A stretch of 25,181 nucleotides of DNA from Triparma columacea. Taxonomy: Eukaryota; Sar; Bolidophyceae; Parmales; Triparmaceae. Position numbers and translations under genes: made by a program. Below are positions 1 through 9,630 of this stretch, in pieces (positions within the stretch are counted from its first letter, which is position 1; each line of letters starts with the position of its first letter). The notes below the pieces were generated by a model. It did no database searches. It saw only the letters and a program-made list of their open reading frames with translations, and was not told the origin of the DNA. The stretch covers positions 2,451 to 27,631 of the forward strand of contig BRYA01001003.1 of NCBI GenBank assembly GCA_030267965.1. The letters run 5' to 3'.

Positions 1-2
1 CA

Positions 3-1337
3 TCAAAGCCGACAGTATGCTCACCGATACCAGGTTACAATGTAAGAGACAACCAGGGGAGGATAATGTACCCTTACTTATTACAGAACCTATATGGATC
101 GGTCGAAGCAGGGAAAAGATGGGCAGACGTAGTCAAGGAATTCCTAGTCGAAAGGGGTTTCACGCAGACAATAACAGACCCGACGGTATACGTGAACAAG
201 GATAGGAAAATGACCTGTGTCGTTTACGTAGACGACTTCAGCCTAGGGTTTAAGGACAACAAAGACAGAGAGTGGTTAGAGAAGGAAATGAGCGACGCAT
301 ATGAAATGAAGATGGAAGGTCCAATATCGAACTACGTGGGCGTGAGATACACGAAAACTAAGGAAGGATACTTCCTGGACCAGCAAATAAGGATAAAGGC
401 GCTAGCAGCAAGGCTAGACATCAAGGAGGGAAGGAACACAAGAACACCGTACAAATCGATAAAACCCTTCGACAAGACAGAACTAGACGATCAAGAAGAC
501 AAGAGGAAGGAGTTGGAGGAGACACACGGGTTTTACCTACGCACAGTAGTAGGGGAACTGCTCAATATCGCACAGGTTTCCCGACCCGACATATCAGTAG
601 CAGCGTCGGCGCTGGCGAGCCACGTGAGATTGGTATCAGACCAAATATTCAGGGAGGTGATAAGGACCGTGAGGTACTTACTATGCACAAGTGAGTTGGG
701 AATCCACATAACAACCGAGAACAAAGAGGAAGGAGTAACAGCACACGTGGACACATCGTACATGAGCGATAGGAACGCACACGGAATGAGTAGGTACGGT
801 TACGCAATAACCATTGGAAATACGCTAATAACATGGAAAACGGGGTTCCTTCCAAAGACACACACATCTACGACATCTGCAGAATTCCAGGCGCTGAATA
901 TTGGAGCAGAGAAGGCCATGGAAATAAACGCCCTGGCAGAGGAAGTAAGGAATATCCTAGGAGGAAATAATAAGGGTAAGATGACACCCACAATGAAGAT
1001 TGACCCAACGACCACGATGAGACCCATCACCATACGCGAAGACAATGAGCCGGCGGCAAATGCATCAAAGTCGAGGAAAGGAGCTAACTTCGAGACAAGA
1101 CAGGCATCGGCAACATACTGGAAAATAAGAGCAGCGATACTAGACGGCAACATCAAAGTAAAGGTAGTCGGCACCAAGAACCAGATAGCTGACTTTCTAA
1201 CCAAGAAGCTAACACCGAAGGAATTCGAGAGACTCAGAGGTTTTTACGTGAGGACAAAACAAGACGTATGGCCGCCAACGATGGCAGGAGGGGTAAAAAT
1301 TTTGGGGGGAGAGACAGAAGAGGGGCACAACATGTGA
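3..1337 (+). mobile_element. Ty1/copia retrotransposon pol, 3' part (reverse transcriptase + RNase H)
   Basis: The frame is open from the left window edge to a TGA at 1335-1337, so the gag, protease, integrase and N-terminal RT portions lie outside the window. The visible protein has the copia LYG...AGKRW segment, the YVDD catalytic box of reverse transcriptase (225-236) and the RPDIS.A.S block (about 585-610). A copia-type RNase H follows, with the expected acidic residues: AHVDTSY (about 740-760), TSAEFQAL (about 870-895) and REDNEPA (about 1035-1055). It ends in the usual IADFLTKKL...F..LRG tail. No frameshift or stop breaks the visible part. The sense strand is A-rich, unlike the neighbouring genes. 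I see the domains directly; that the element is or recently was active is inference. The first Met (66) is internal, not a start. Confidence 0.93.
1278..1325 (+). other. Candidate polypurine tract of the copia element
   Basis: Two purine-only runs lie at the very end of the pol frame: AGGAGGGG at about 1286-1293, and a longer G/A run at about 1303-1325 broken only by single pyrimidines. In LTR retrotransposons the plus-strand primer tract sits just 5' of the 3' LTR, often near the end of pol. Which run is used cannot be decided without the 5' LTR. Confidence 0.4.
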
Positions 1338-1947
1338 ACCTGAGAAGGGAAACAGGACTGAGCAGAAATCAGAGCAGAGGAAACATTCTATAAGACCGAT
1401 TTTTATATTGGAAACAACAGTTATTAACAGCGCTAGAGACTCTACAACAAACCAGTGGTTTTGTTTTAGGGGGTCATTGGATCTTTGGTATTTCCCCCTT
1501 TCAAATAATAGATATTTGATCAGAAATAACATTATAGTAACTTCTATATGAATTGAGTTGGTTTTAAAAATACGAAGATTTTTGAATTTCATTTATATTT
1601 ATTGAATAAACGCTATATTGTATTAACAAGATACAGTAATATTCATACAAAAATATAAAAATAAAAAATAAAAATAAGACATTAAAATGTTTTAAGAATT
1701 TTATGATCAACTTATTGTGAGTTTTTAACTTATTAGAAGTATTTCTGATCATTAAAAGATATATGTGCATAGAATAAGACAATTTGGACCGCAATAAAAA
1801 TCCCCAAATTTTTTTTTGGGTCATTTTCCCCTGCTTCGTCCACTCACCCTCATAAACCCCTCAAAATCACTCAATCCTCCCCCTTCTTCCTCTAAATATC
1901 CCGCCCCTACTCCCAAACAACCGCCTCAAACTTCTTCACCATCCCCT
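1338..1947. other. AT-rich spacer after the copia element; possible 3' LTR, then primase promoter
   Basis: There is no gene in these 610 bases. The stretch 1338-1800 is much more AT-rich than the rest of the window and contains AATAAA-like sequences (near 1603), compatible with a retrotransposon LTR and its polyadenylation signal. A TG dinucleotide opens just after pol (1333-1334), but the matching CA end, target-site duplication and second LTR copy cannot be identified because the 5' end is outside the window. From about 1815 the sequence turns C-rich and forms the upstream region of the primase gene. Confidence 0.4.
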
Positions 1948-4900
1948 ATGCCCTTCTTCCCTCCTCTGAACCTCGTCGTTATCCTCCTCGCCTTTCTTTC
2001 ATCAACATCCTTCACCATCCCACCCCACACAATTGTGCACCGCCCCCATAACCTTTTGTACTGTAGTAAAAAAGATCGAAATAATGACAATCTCGATCGA
2101 CTGAAGGAACACTTGAAGATCTCCACTGTGATTTCTCACTACCTTCCCATCGACACGAAGACGTCTCCTGAATACTCGTCCTCGTCCTCCTCCAGGAACC
2201 TTAAGGGTATATCCCTATGCCCGTTTCATGAGGACACCAAGCCATCGATGCACTTTTCTGACCAGAAGCAGGTGTTCAAGTGTTTTGCGTGTGGCGCTGG
2301 GGGTGACATATACAAATTTGTGGGGAAGGTGAGCGGCGAGAGCGGCGACAATGACGACATTATGAAACGTAATGGTCGCAGGGTCTCTATACATCATCCT
2401 GTTCACTAACACGCAAACCTTTCCATGACTCCGCTTCTTTCGTCGTCGTTATCATCGCCACCGCTACCGTAGTATCACACCGACGTGTTGCAAAACTCGT
2501 CGTTCACGTTTTCCGACACTCTTAAGGTGATTGATAAAACTTTCATTACCCCTGACTCTTCTCTGAGTGCAGAGCAGCGCAAGTCCTTCCTTCTTCCCTC
2601 CGGTTCTTCCCGTTCCTCCTCCTCCTCCCCACCCCAACCTCCCGCCCTGACCGCAAAGCTCGCGCTCCTCTCAAAGATTGTTAATGCTGCTCACACATTC
2701 TTTGTGACTTCCTTGACTTCGACGACAACGCCGGCGTCTGGGAATGCTAGATATTATATCCGGGGGCGTGGTTTGACCCCTGCAATTTCACGCGCCTTTG
2801 GCATTGGCTTTGCACCATCCTCTGGCTGCATAGAATTTGTCCGCTCACTGGTGCCCAACGCCACTGATGAGGATCTTGTCTTGGCGGGGGTTGGAGTTAT
2901 GAAGGAGGTCTATAGGTAAATTTCAAAGCAGCTTCTGTCACAATTCGCTCGCTGCGCTTGCCTTCCAACCCCCCCTCACACCTCCCCACCCCATCTCCCA
3001 TCCACTAGCAAACAATCCACCAACACGACCTTCGCTCTGAAGGACAAGTTTAAGAATCGCATGATGATTCCAATCTTTGTCGACGGCGAGGTCAGGGGGT
3101 TCGGGGGGCGTTACATTCCGGGGGAATACGACAATCCCAACTTCACCCCTCCTAAGTACCTCAACTCTCCTGAGTCTCCGATATTCAAGAAGAGGTGAGA
3201 GGGGGCATGAAAAGGAAACCAGTACAACAATCATGAGCCCTAACACGCAACTCCTTTCGTGGTTGGCCACCCTTGCTTGCCGCAGGGACATCGTCTTTGG
3301 CTTGGACATTTTGAGAACCCCCCCCCCCTCCCTCTCGTCGACATCTCCTGTATTCATTACGGAGGGCTACCTTGACGCAATAGCAATGTACTCCGCCGAG
3401 CTGCCCGCTGTAGCAACCATGGGAACCTCCTTAACAATGTCTCAAATTACTCAGATCTCCAAGCTCAACAAGCCCATCACCTTCTTCTTCGACAACGACA
3501 CGGGTGGCAGAGACGGGGTCTTGCGTTTCTGCGAGGCCCACGCCAAGGCCCTTTGGGACCTCCCGCACCCTCCCACCGTCCTATTCCCCCCCTCCCCCTA
3601 CAACGACCCACAAGAGTACATTGATTCTTTTAGTTCCGCCCCTGCCGATGCGACGATTCTGTCTTATGCTAAAGGTGAGAGTGCAGACAACGTATTCAAT
3701 TCGCTGGTAAGGCAGCTTCATTTATCAGCCAACTTAAATATTTCCCTCCTTTTTGCACTCGCTTCGCTCGCCGCCCCCCTCCCCCCCTCCACAGAATCAT
3801 CCCAACCTTTCGACGTCTTTATATTCCAGGAGATCATTAACTCCCAGAAGGAGGCCAAAGATCTCGTCACCGTAATCGACAGACTGACGGACCTGATCAT
3901 CCTCATTCCCAAGGGAATCAGCCGCACAACCAAGATAGTCGAGGTAGCCGAATCGGTCGCTGATATCCTCTCTTCCTCCTCTTCCTCCTCCTCCTCAGGC
4001 ACCAACAACGAGGCTCTTCGGATTAGGATAGAAGAGGATCTCATCCAGGACGTGAATAGGAAGGAAAGGGATAGCCTCTCTGGCCGCATTGCCGACGACA
4101 ACCCCGATATTATGAAGCGTCTGCTTGAAGGTGGCGGCGACGACGAGACCAAAAATAGCAGCAACAACAACAAAATCATGAACAAAAATAACAACCGCCC
4201 CAACAACAACATTACTCCCCCCTCCTCTCCCTCAACGAAGAAGTACAACAAGAATTACAACAACCGATACAACCAAAACCCCAGCCCGCCAACTAGGCGG
4301 AATTCCAAGCCCCACTTCTCGGGGATTGAATTCCAGAACCCTACCGACAACCAATGGATGGGCAAGCAAAAGGCACTCGGCATGCAATCTCACAAAGACG
4401 AGACTTGGCGCGAGACTGGCGAAGACATCAGGTACCTGCGGCCTAGTTACTTTAACTCGGAGCCTGTGGAGGTGGCACCTAAGGATTTGACGCCCCAGAA
4501 CGTGCTTATGATCGATGCTGCAGAGCGCAGGCTCCTGAAAACCCTCATCAAGTACTCCAGGTCTAGGTCCGCAATGAAGGCCGCGATTGCGGCGAACTTT
4601 AGACAGCACGACGTAGTTAATATCAAGCAGAAGCTGATTGAGTGGAGGTGAGAATGGGCACACACAGGACGTGAAATCTAATCAGTACAGCGACAGCGAT
4701 GATATAGTGACAATGTCATTGACGTAAGATCACTAACGCAACCCTTTTCCGACTCCGTCGCACTCTCAGTTCACCAGACAGGGAGTGGCTCTTCAATAAT
4801 CTCGTTGGATGCTGCGGCTGTGAGCCCCTCCCAATAACGCTGGATGACGGAGGCATGAGCAGTCAGATCCGCGAGCACCTCATCATGGAGAGGGGCGGGA

Positions 4901-5988
4901 AGGAGGTGAGAGGAGCGAATTAACGATTTTTATATCGCACTCTGACTTACTAACGTAGCCCACTCACTCCGTGATTCCGCTTCCCTCTTCCTAGTTCGAG
5001 GGTTGGTTTGAAGTTGATGAGGAAGAAAAGCTTAGAATAGACGAGGAGGCAAGCGGAATCCCGAACGCGACTGATGCGACCGTGTTTGAGGACGACAACG
5101 ACGACGATTACTACGATAATTTCGGTGGTCTTTCCGACGATTTCTTTGGCGATGAATCTTGGAACAACTTCGGGATGGAAGCAAGCGAGGAAGAGGAGAC
5201 TCCGACTGCCGCGGCTGATGTAGTAGACGACAATGAAGTCGAGGAGAAGGTGAGATGGACCAAGAACACGCAAGGAACTTATTATCTCCTCTAACGCAAA
5301 ATCCCCACTGCAGGTCGACCCTTCCAATTCTCCAAAGGCGGTGAAGTCCGCCCCCCCTCCAAAGCGGAGCGGCTCTCTTGACTGGTTCTTTGATGCTAGC
5401 GAGATGGAGGAGATCGAGCATACATCTGAAATCACTGAGAAGTTCGAGAAGAAACTGTCGGAGCTCACAGTTCAGGAGACCCTCGCTGTCCTGCTTCACG
5501 CGGGGGCCATAAGGAACAGGGACCAACTTCTTGAGAAGTACCGCGATTCCGTTTCGAGGTTGGAGGACACCCTGAAAGAGGGGGAGGAATCTACGGAGGA
5601 TCCAAAGGTTCTCAAGGAGGAGGCGGAGGGTGTGGGTTCTCAACTCTCCATGTCAATGCGCGTCGTGTCTGAGCTGTCAGCTAGTTGTAGCCGTATTTCT
5701 GCGAGGGTCCTCGATTACGCGTCATTTCAGACCCGCGAGTTTCAGACGAACCCGCAGTCGATTGAGAAGCTCGAAGCTTTGCTGGATGAACAGAGCCTCT
5801 TCGTGAAACGCATGGGAGAAATGGAGTACTTGGACATGCAGTTCAGCGAGAAGGAAGGCAGCAACGAGAACAAAGGCAGCAACATCACAGACACTAGCAC
5901 GATCTCCACAAAAGGGGGGAGGGCATTCCTGTTTCAAGACGACACGACCGGCTCAATTTTTACCAAGAAGGATGATGACGAGAGATGA
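1948..5988 (+). CDS. dnaG: DnaG-type primase, predicted plastid-targeted, eight exons
   Basis: Predicted exons: 1948-2328, 2473-2915, 3009-3194, 3286-3674, 3795-4647, 4770-4905, 4995-5249, 5314-5988; these join in frame to 1105 residues. The ATG at 1948 is preferred over the upstream ATG at 1816 because it begins a signal peptide (hydrophobic residues about 7-18) ending SSTS|F22, a plastid presequence motif of red-lineage algae. Next come a CHC2 zinc finger (C91, H94, C112, C115), the DnaG catalytic-core motif YIRGRGLTP...FGIGFAP with RMMIPI...GFGGR, and a TOPRIM domain (E363 in EGYLDA; D406 and D408 in FDNDTGG). An Asn/Ser/Pro-rich linker leads to a helical region that may match the helicase-binding tail of bacterial primases, then an acidic stretch and a long C-terminal extension. 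It would lay RNA primers for plastid DNA replication. The mature protein is much longer than bacterial DnaG (about 600 residues). Domains are seen; plastid location is inferred. Confidence 0.88.
3675..3794 (+). other. Probable in-frame intron of the primase gene (120 nt)
   Basis: This stretch contains no stop in the coding frame and would read through. It has the GTGAGAG donor typical of this gene, a long pyrimidine tract ending ACAG, and a CGCTTCGCTCGCC motif otherwise seen here only inside introns. Removal preserves frame (120 = 3 x 40) and joins AKE to SSQPFDVFIF. Retention would add 40 low-complexity residues after the TOPRIM domain. No clear CTAAC branch motif is visible, so constitutive removal is not certain. 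Confidence 0.65.
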
Positions 5989-6030
5989 TATGTTAGAAAT
6001 CAATGTGTACCTTTTTGATAGAAAACATCG
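5989..6030. other. 42-bp convergent spacer
   Basis: The stop codons of the primase gene (+) and the protease gene (-) are only 42 bp apart, so the two 3' UTRs must overlap or be extremely short. No separate feature is visible. Confidence 0.7.
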
Positions 6031-8186
6031 CTAGCTGCCTTTCAATTCATCCAGTGCGATCTGCACGCACAGATCGCCCTCCTTTTCCTTGGGTATTCCC
6101 TCGCTCCTACAGAAGACATCGGGCTTCACGCCTGCCCCATTAACTTTCGCACCTCCGACGTTTGTTACATGCTGCATTTTAGGCGTTAAGTATTCTCCTA
6201 CCGTCGCCTTGACCACCCCAACATTGCCCTCCCCGCTGTCGGAGAGGGGAAATATGTGCTGTATAAGTCCCTTCCCGAACGTCCTGCTTCCTACAATCCT
6301 CGCCTCCCCATTATCCCTGAGCGCAGCCGCGAAAACCTCAGCGCTACTTGCCGTACCCTCGTTTGTAAGTAGCACAATATCAGGGTGTCCCCCTCCCCTC
6401 CAAGTCCCCCTCCCTGTGCTCCTCTTCTCCCTGCTCCTCTCTCCCATAGATTTGTAGCTCGAGGGTTTCTCATAGTCCTTGAACCTGCGACGTGGGGGAG
6501 GGTTCGGGAAGAGGTCGGCGACCAATACATCGTGTAAGTTAGATTTTCGCGATTATTCCTCCCCCCTCATAATTTTCCACTTCTCGTCGTAGATTCTCAC
6601 CTCGCCTCCTTAACCGCCTCATCCTTAACTCTGTTCATGCTCATAAAAAACCCAGGAAACCTCGGGTCCCCTACAAACTCCCCCACATCCTGCGGTCTAA
6701 ATGCTCCCCTACTATTAAGCGTATACGCCAGTACCCTGTCGTACCTGGAGTCGAGTCCGTCGGTTCCTACGATGGACGCGGCGAGGATGAACGCTTCTTG
6801 GATTATACCACCGTAGTTATTACGGAGGTCAAATATCACACCGTCAACGGGGGCGTTGCGGGAGTTTAGAACGTCGAATATTTCGGACACGGCGAGGGTG
6901 GTGGAACGGGAAAAATCAGGGAGGCGGACGTATGCTATGTTGGAATTTTTACCGAGCATTTTTGACTCGACTGACTTGGACTGTGACATTTCGCTCTGCG
7001 TGGCGTACCGGTTAGTGGTTAGTTGGTGTAAAGTTTTGCACGGCATACCCTTATAAATTCTCACCTCAATCCTAATCCTCTGAGTCCTAAAACCTTCTAA
7101 CCTAGTTTCCCTTTCATCAATCGTCCTAAAAATCGGCGTCGCAACAACCATTTTCATTTCCCCAAAATAAACGTCCTTCCCATCCTTCCCATACCCGTCA
7201 TTAACCGGTTTGTTAATCCTCGAGAAGACCTTAAAAGCCCTAACCCCAACCTCGGTGTTAAAAAACGGTGAATCCCCAACTTTCAGCACCAACGTGTCCA
7301 CCGTAACCCCCGCCCTTTCCGCCGCGCTCATCGGCGTTACAGCGGTTACTCTAGGAAACTGAGATATGGCTGAGGGCGGTAGTATCGTACGGTCTGTTGG
7401 GGACAACCTTCTACCACCAGAAGAGGGGTTTGGGAGGGACACGAACGCACCTGTTTGGAGGAACCCGTATCCTGCTGCTTCTGGAGTTGGGGATTTTTGT
7501 TTCGTTGTTGGTGCTACGAAAGAGAGAAAGAGAGAGGTGACAGCGGAGAGGTATGGGAAGGTGAGTGAGAAGTTGGGGGCGAAGCGAAGACCATCAATGT
7601 CGTCCACTGAGGGTTTGTTATGTCGTCACTTACCTGTTGTGGTCTTCTCACCCCCCCTCCCCCCACCCTTGGGCGTAATTAAAACAGTGAACGGATCATC
7701 TAGCGTTTCAAGGAACATATTAACCTTATCAACATCCTGAATTCCATTCTTCGATTTCATCCCTAAGATCCTCTTGTAGTTCTCCGCCATACCATTGGGG
7801 GTTCGGGAGTAAACGGCGCCACCAGTGTTGTCGTAGTACATGTAACGAAGCGTGTTGTAGGCCCTGGTTAATGCGGGGTAATCATCAGGGGTTGGGGGTG
7901 GATCCAATTTTTCAATGGAAACGTTGCTACCTCCGTTTGTTATGCTTTCTAAAAAGATTGCACCGCAAAGTAACGCACCAAGGAGGCCGTTTTTGACGGT
8001 ATTTGGCTCTTTTAGACGAGAAAGCCACTTTCTATTCTGACCTCCCTCATCCTTGAAATGCAATTTGTTCCTCTGACAACGTTTATCGTACTTGAATGCG
8101 TTTATTGGTCCATGTAGATGTCTATAATGAATATGAAAGCCTGTTATGGTTTGAAGGCAGAGAAATAATGACAATATACGTCCCAT
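6031..8186 (-). CDS. ctpA: S41 carboxyl-terminal processing protease, predicted thylakoid/plastid CtpA
   Basis: Exons in transcription order: 8186-7634, 7513-6601, 6484-6031 (639 residues). The ATG at 8186 is chosen over 8210 because it directly begins a signal peptide (MGRILSLFLCLQTITG|FHI) with a Phe after the predicted cleavage point, as in red-lineage plastid preproteins. A second hydrophobic stretch (NGLLGALLCGAIF) could be a thylakoid-transfer or membrane segment. A PDZ-like region follows (SAAERAGVTVDTLVLKVGD), then the S41 block DLRNNYGG and the catalytic segment EGTASSAE...FGKG. Predicted Ser535 and Lys560 are 25 apart and Asp546 lies 11 after the Ser, matching the spacing in bacterial Tsp. 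Plant and cyanobacterial CtpA matures the D1 protein of photosystem II; that substrate is inferred here. The first donor is ambiguous: GTAAGT at 7633 or GTGAG at 7651 both keep frame. Confidence 0.9.
6485..6600 (-). other. Intron 2 of the CtpA gene
   Basis: Donor GTGAGAATC follows GGCGAG, a CTAAC branch-like site is present, and the acceptor is CGTCGCAG. The 116-nt intron splits an Arg codon. Removing it joins the DLRNNYGG half of the peptidase to the TASSAE...FGKG half, both needed for catalysis. Confidence 0.85.
7514..7633 (-). other. Intron 1 of the CtpA gene
   Basis: On the minus strand it opens with GTAAGT after ACAG and ends in a pyrimidine tract with TTTCGTAG. It contains a sense-oriented CTTCGCTTCGCCCC motif (7576-7593 region), the same family of repeat as in introns of the primase and transporter genes. 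A second donor (GTGAG, 7651) is in the same phase and would shorten the protein by six residues. Confidence 0.75.
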
Positions 8187-8453
8187 TTTGATTTCACTGA
8201 TTTGGCCCATGTATGTTCGGACCGAGAATCCTTGTCATCTTTCTAAATCCATTTTCCTCATAAATACGCAGGATATACTGCTGATATACGGCTGATAACA
8301 TTGTAAGAGCTAACTTGTAGAGATTATGAGGATAAAAAGGGATAATAATGACGAAATAACGCCCCTAACACCCCCATTATCTACCAGCTCGCCTTCCTCT
8401 CTCATTTGCCTTTCTCAGTGCCTTTCTCAGTGCCTTTCTCATACACATTGAGC
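8187..8453. promoter_or_regulatory. Divergent promoter region between CtpA and the catalase-like gene
   Basis: These 267 bp separate two divergently transcribed starts. The part near 8260-8300 repeats a CTGATATAC-like word. Just upstream of the + strand ATG, TGCCTTTCTCA(G/T) is repeated three times (about 8407-8441). No TATA box stands out. Shared promoter function is inferred from layout only. Confidence 0.45.
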
Positions 8454-9554
8454 ATGGCATCATGCCCATTTAACACAGTTCTCCCCTCTTCAACCTCCTC
8501 CTCTCCCTCCTCCTCTCCTTCAAACTCTCCTTTACACTCCTCTTCATCAGCATCATCACAAGTTTCATCCCTCTGGTCTCAAGTCCTATCAGACGTCCCC
8601 TCCACCTCATTAACCTGGCCCTCCGGCCCAGCTCTAATAAGCTCCATAAAGAATTCAGACTACGCTAAAATTCTATCAGAAACCGCAGACTACAATCCCT
8701 CAAGATCAGCCCCTAAATCACTTTGCCCTAATGGCGCTATATGCTTAATATCACTCTCTATAACATCCACCGGTTTCACAGGTCTACTATCACCCGGTTC
8801 ACACCCACACGGGATCCTACGTATGTCATCATCACTTCAAGCCCCAACTGGTGGGATTTTATCATCCCTTATTTCAATGGCATTATCTCACAACCCGAAG
8901 CTATTCCCATGCGTTGCGATTAAATTCCCAAGAAAAAACGTCCAATCCGGGAACCTACTATTCGCCGGTAAAAAGACTGGTCAGGTGCATGATAATTTCT
9001 TCTCAAGCGCCGTGTGCACGTTACTCACGGAAAAAGTAAGCTGGACATTTCGTTGGATTCTCAATATATTTAGAACGTATTCACACTACCCAACAGAGCT
9101 CGGGGTTTCTGACTTTACTATGTTCTCAGAAGATGGTGAGGAGGTTGAGGTGAATAATTTCCCCTTTGCAATAGCGTTGAAATCAAGATTGAAGATAGAG
9201 GATTTTAAAAGAAAGGTTGGGGGGACATTCGTTGATGATTTAATTCAGATACCTATCGGTACTATCTTGTACGAAGTATTCTGTATTAGGGATCCAAAAC
9301 GAATGGATGAGGTTGAGAAAATCGGTGAGATTAAAACGGAATCTGAGGTTGTGAGGAGCGGGGGGGATTCGGGTATATTTTTTAAACACCAAAAGAGGGA
9401 GGAGGACTTTGAGATAAAACCAGAATGGGGAGAGTGGAGGAAGGGGAGGGGGGGGGGAATTGGGAGCAGTTGGTTCGATAAAATCATCGAGAGGGACGAT
9501 GAAAGGACGAAAGAAACAAGAAGAGGAATGGGAAAGTTAGATCGGAATTGCTGA
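8454..9554 (+). CDS. Putative catalase-like (heme-binding fold) protein
   Basis: Single exon, 366 residues. The open frame extends upstream to 8406, but that codon is TTG; the first ATG is 8454 (MASCPF). After a Ser-rich N-terminus come blocks resembling the catalase-like fold: PHGILRMSSS, then LFPCVAIKFPRKNVQSGNLL, then a GQVHDNFF-type block. The C-terminal half has FVDDLIQIPIGTILYEVF...IGEI, then GDSGIFFKHQKREEDF...PEW, which I recall from uncharacterised catalase-like proteins of bacteria and algae. Classical catalase active-site context (a distal His in the RxxHxxG-type region) is not evident, so peroxide-degrading activity is not claimed. It could instead bind a lipid hydroperoxide or other ligand. 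Family assignment is from memory of motifs and is tentative. Confidence 0.45.
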   Translation: MASCPFNTVLPSSTSSSPSSSPSNSPLHSSSSASSQVSSLWSQVLSDVPSTSLTWPSGPALISSIKNSDYAKILSETADYNPSRSAPKSLCPNGAICLISLSITSTGFTGLLSPGSHPHGILRMSSSLQAPTGGILSSLISMALSHNPKLFPCVAIKFPRKNVQSGNLLFAGKKTGQVHDNFFSSAVCTLLTEKVSWTFRWILNIFRTYSHYPTELGVSDFTMFSEDGEEVEVNNFPFAIALKSRLKIEDFKRKVGGTFVDDLIQIPIGTILYEVFCIRDPKRMDEVEKIGEIKTESEVVRSGGDSGIFFKHQKREEDFEIKPEWGEWRKGRGGGIGSSWFDKIIERDDERTKETRRGMGKLDRNC

Positions 9555-9630
9555 TCGTAAAAACGAAATTGAAACGTAACAAACAAAAACGTAAATGTAT
9601 ACACCCCCTCCCCTCCCCTCCCCTCACCAC
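9555..9630. repeat. 76-bp convergent spacer with a CCCCT pentanucleotide run
   Basis: The two flanking genes converge on this spacer. It contains about four to five tandem CCCCT units at about 9603-9626, so the minus strand is a G-rich tract that could form a G-quadruplex. This may act in transcript termination of the glycosyltransferase gene or stop read-through; that is inference. Confidence 0.6.

Noticed and set aside
1333..1652. Possible LTR from TGTGAACC to TTCATACA
   Set aside because: The ends are only imperfectly inverted and no second copy or target duplication is in the window, so the boundaries are not called.
2360..2369. TTATGAAACG shared between primase intron 1 and the introner hairpin
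   Set aside because: Only ten bases match, with no flanking similarity and no stem; chance is the simpler explanation.
8406..8453. N-terminal extension with repeated PFSV of the catalase-like protein
   Set aside because: It depends on a TTG start; the repeat is a tandem TGCCTTTCTCAG in the upstream region and the first ATG is at 8454.
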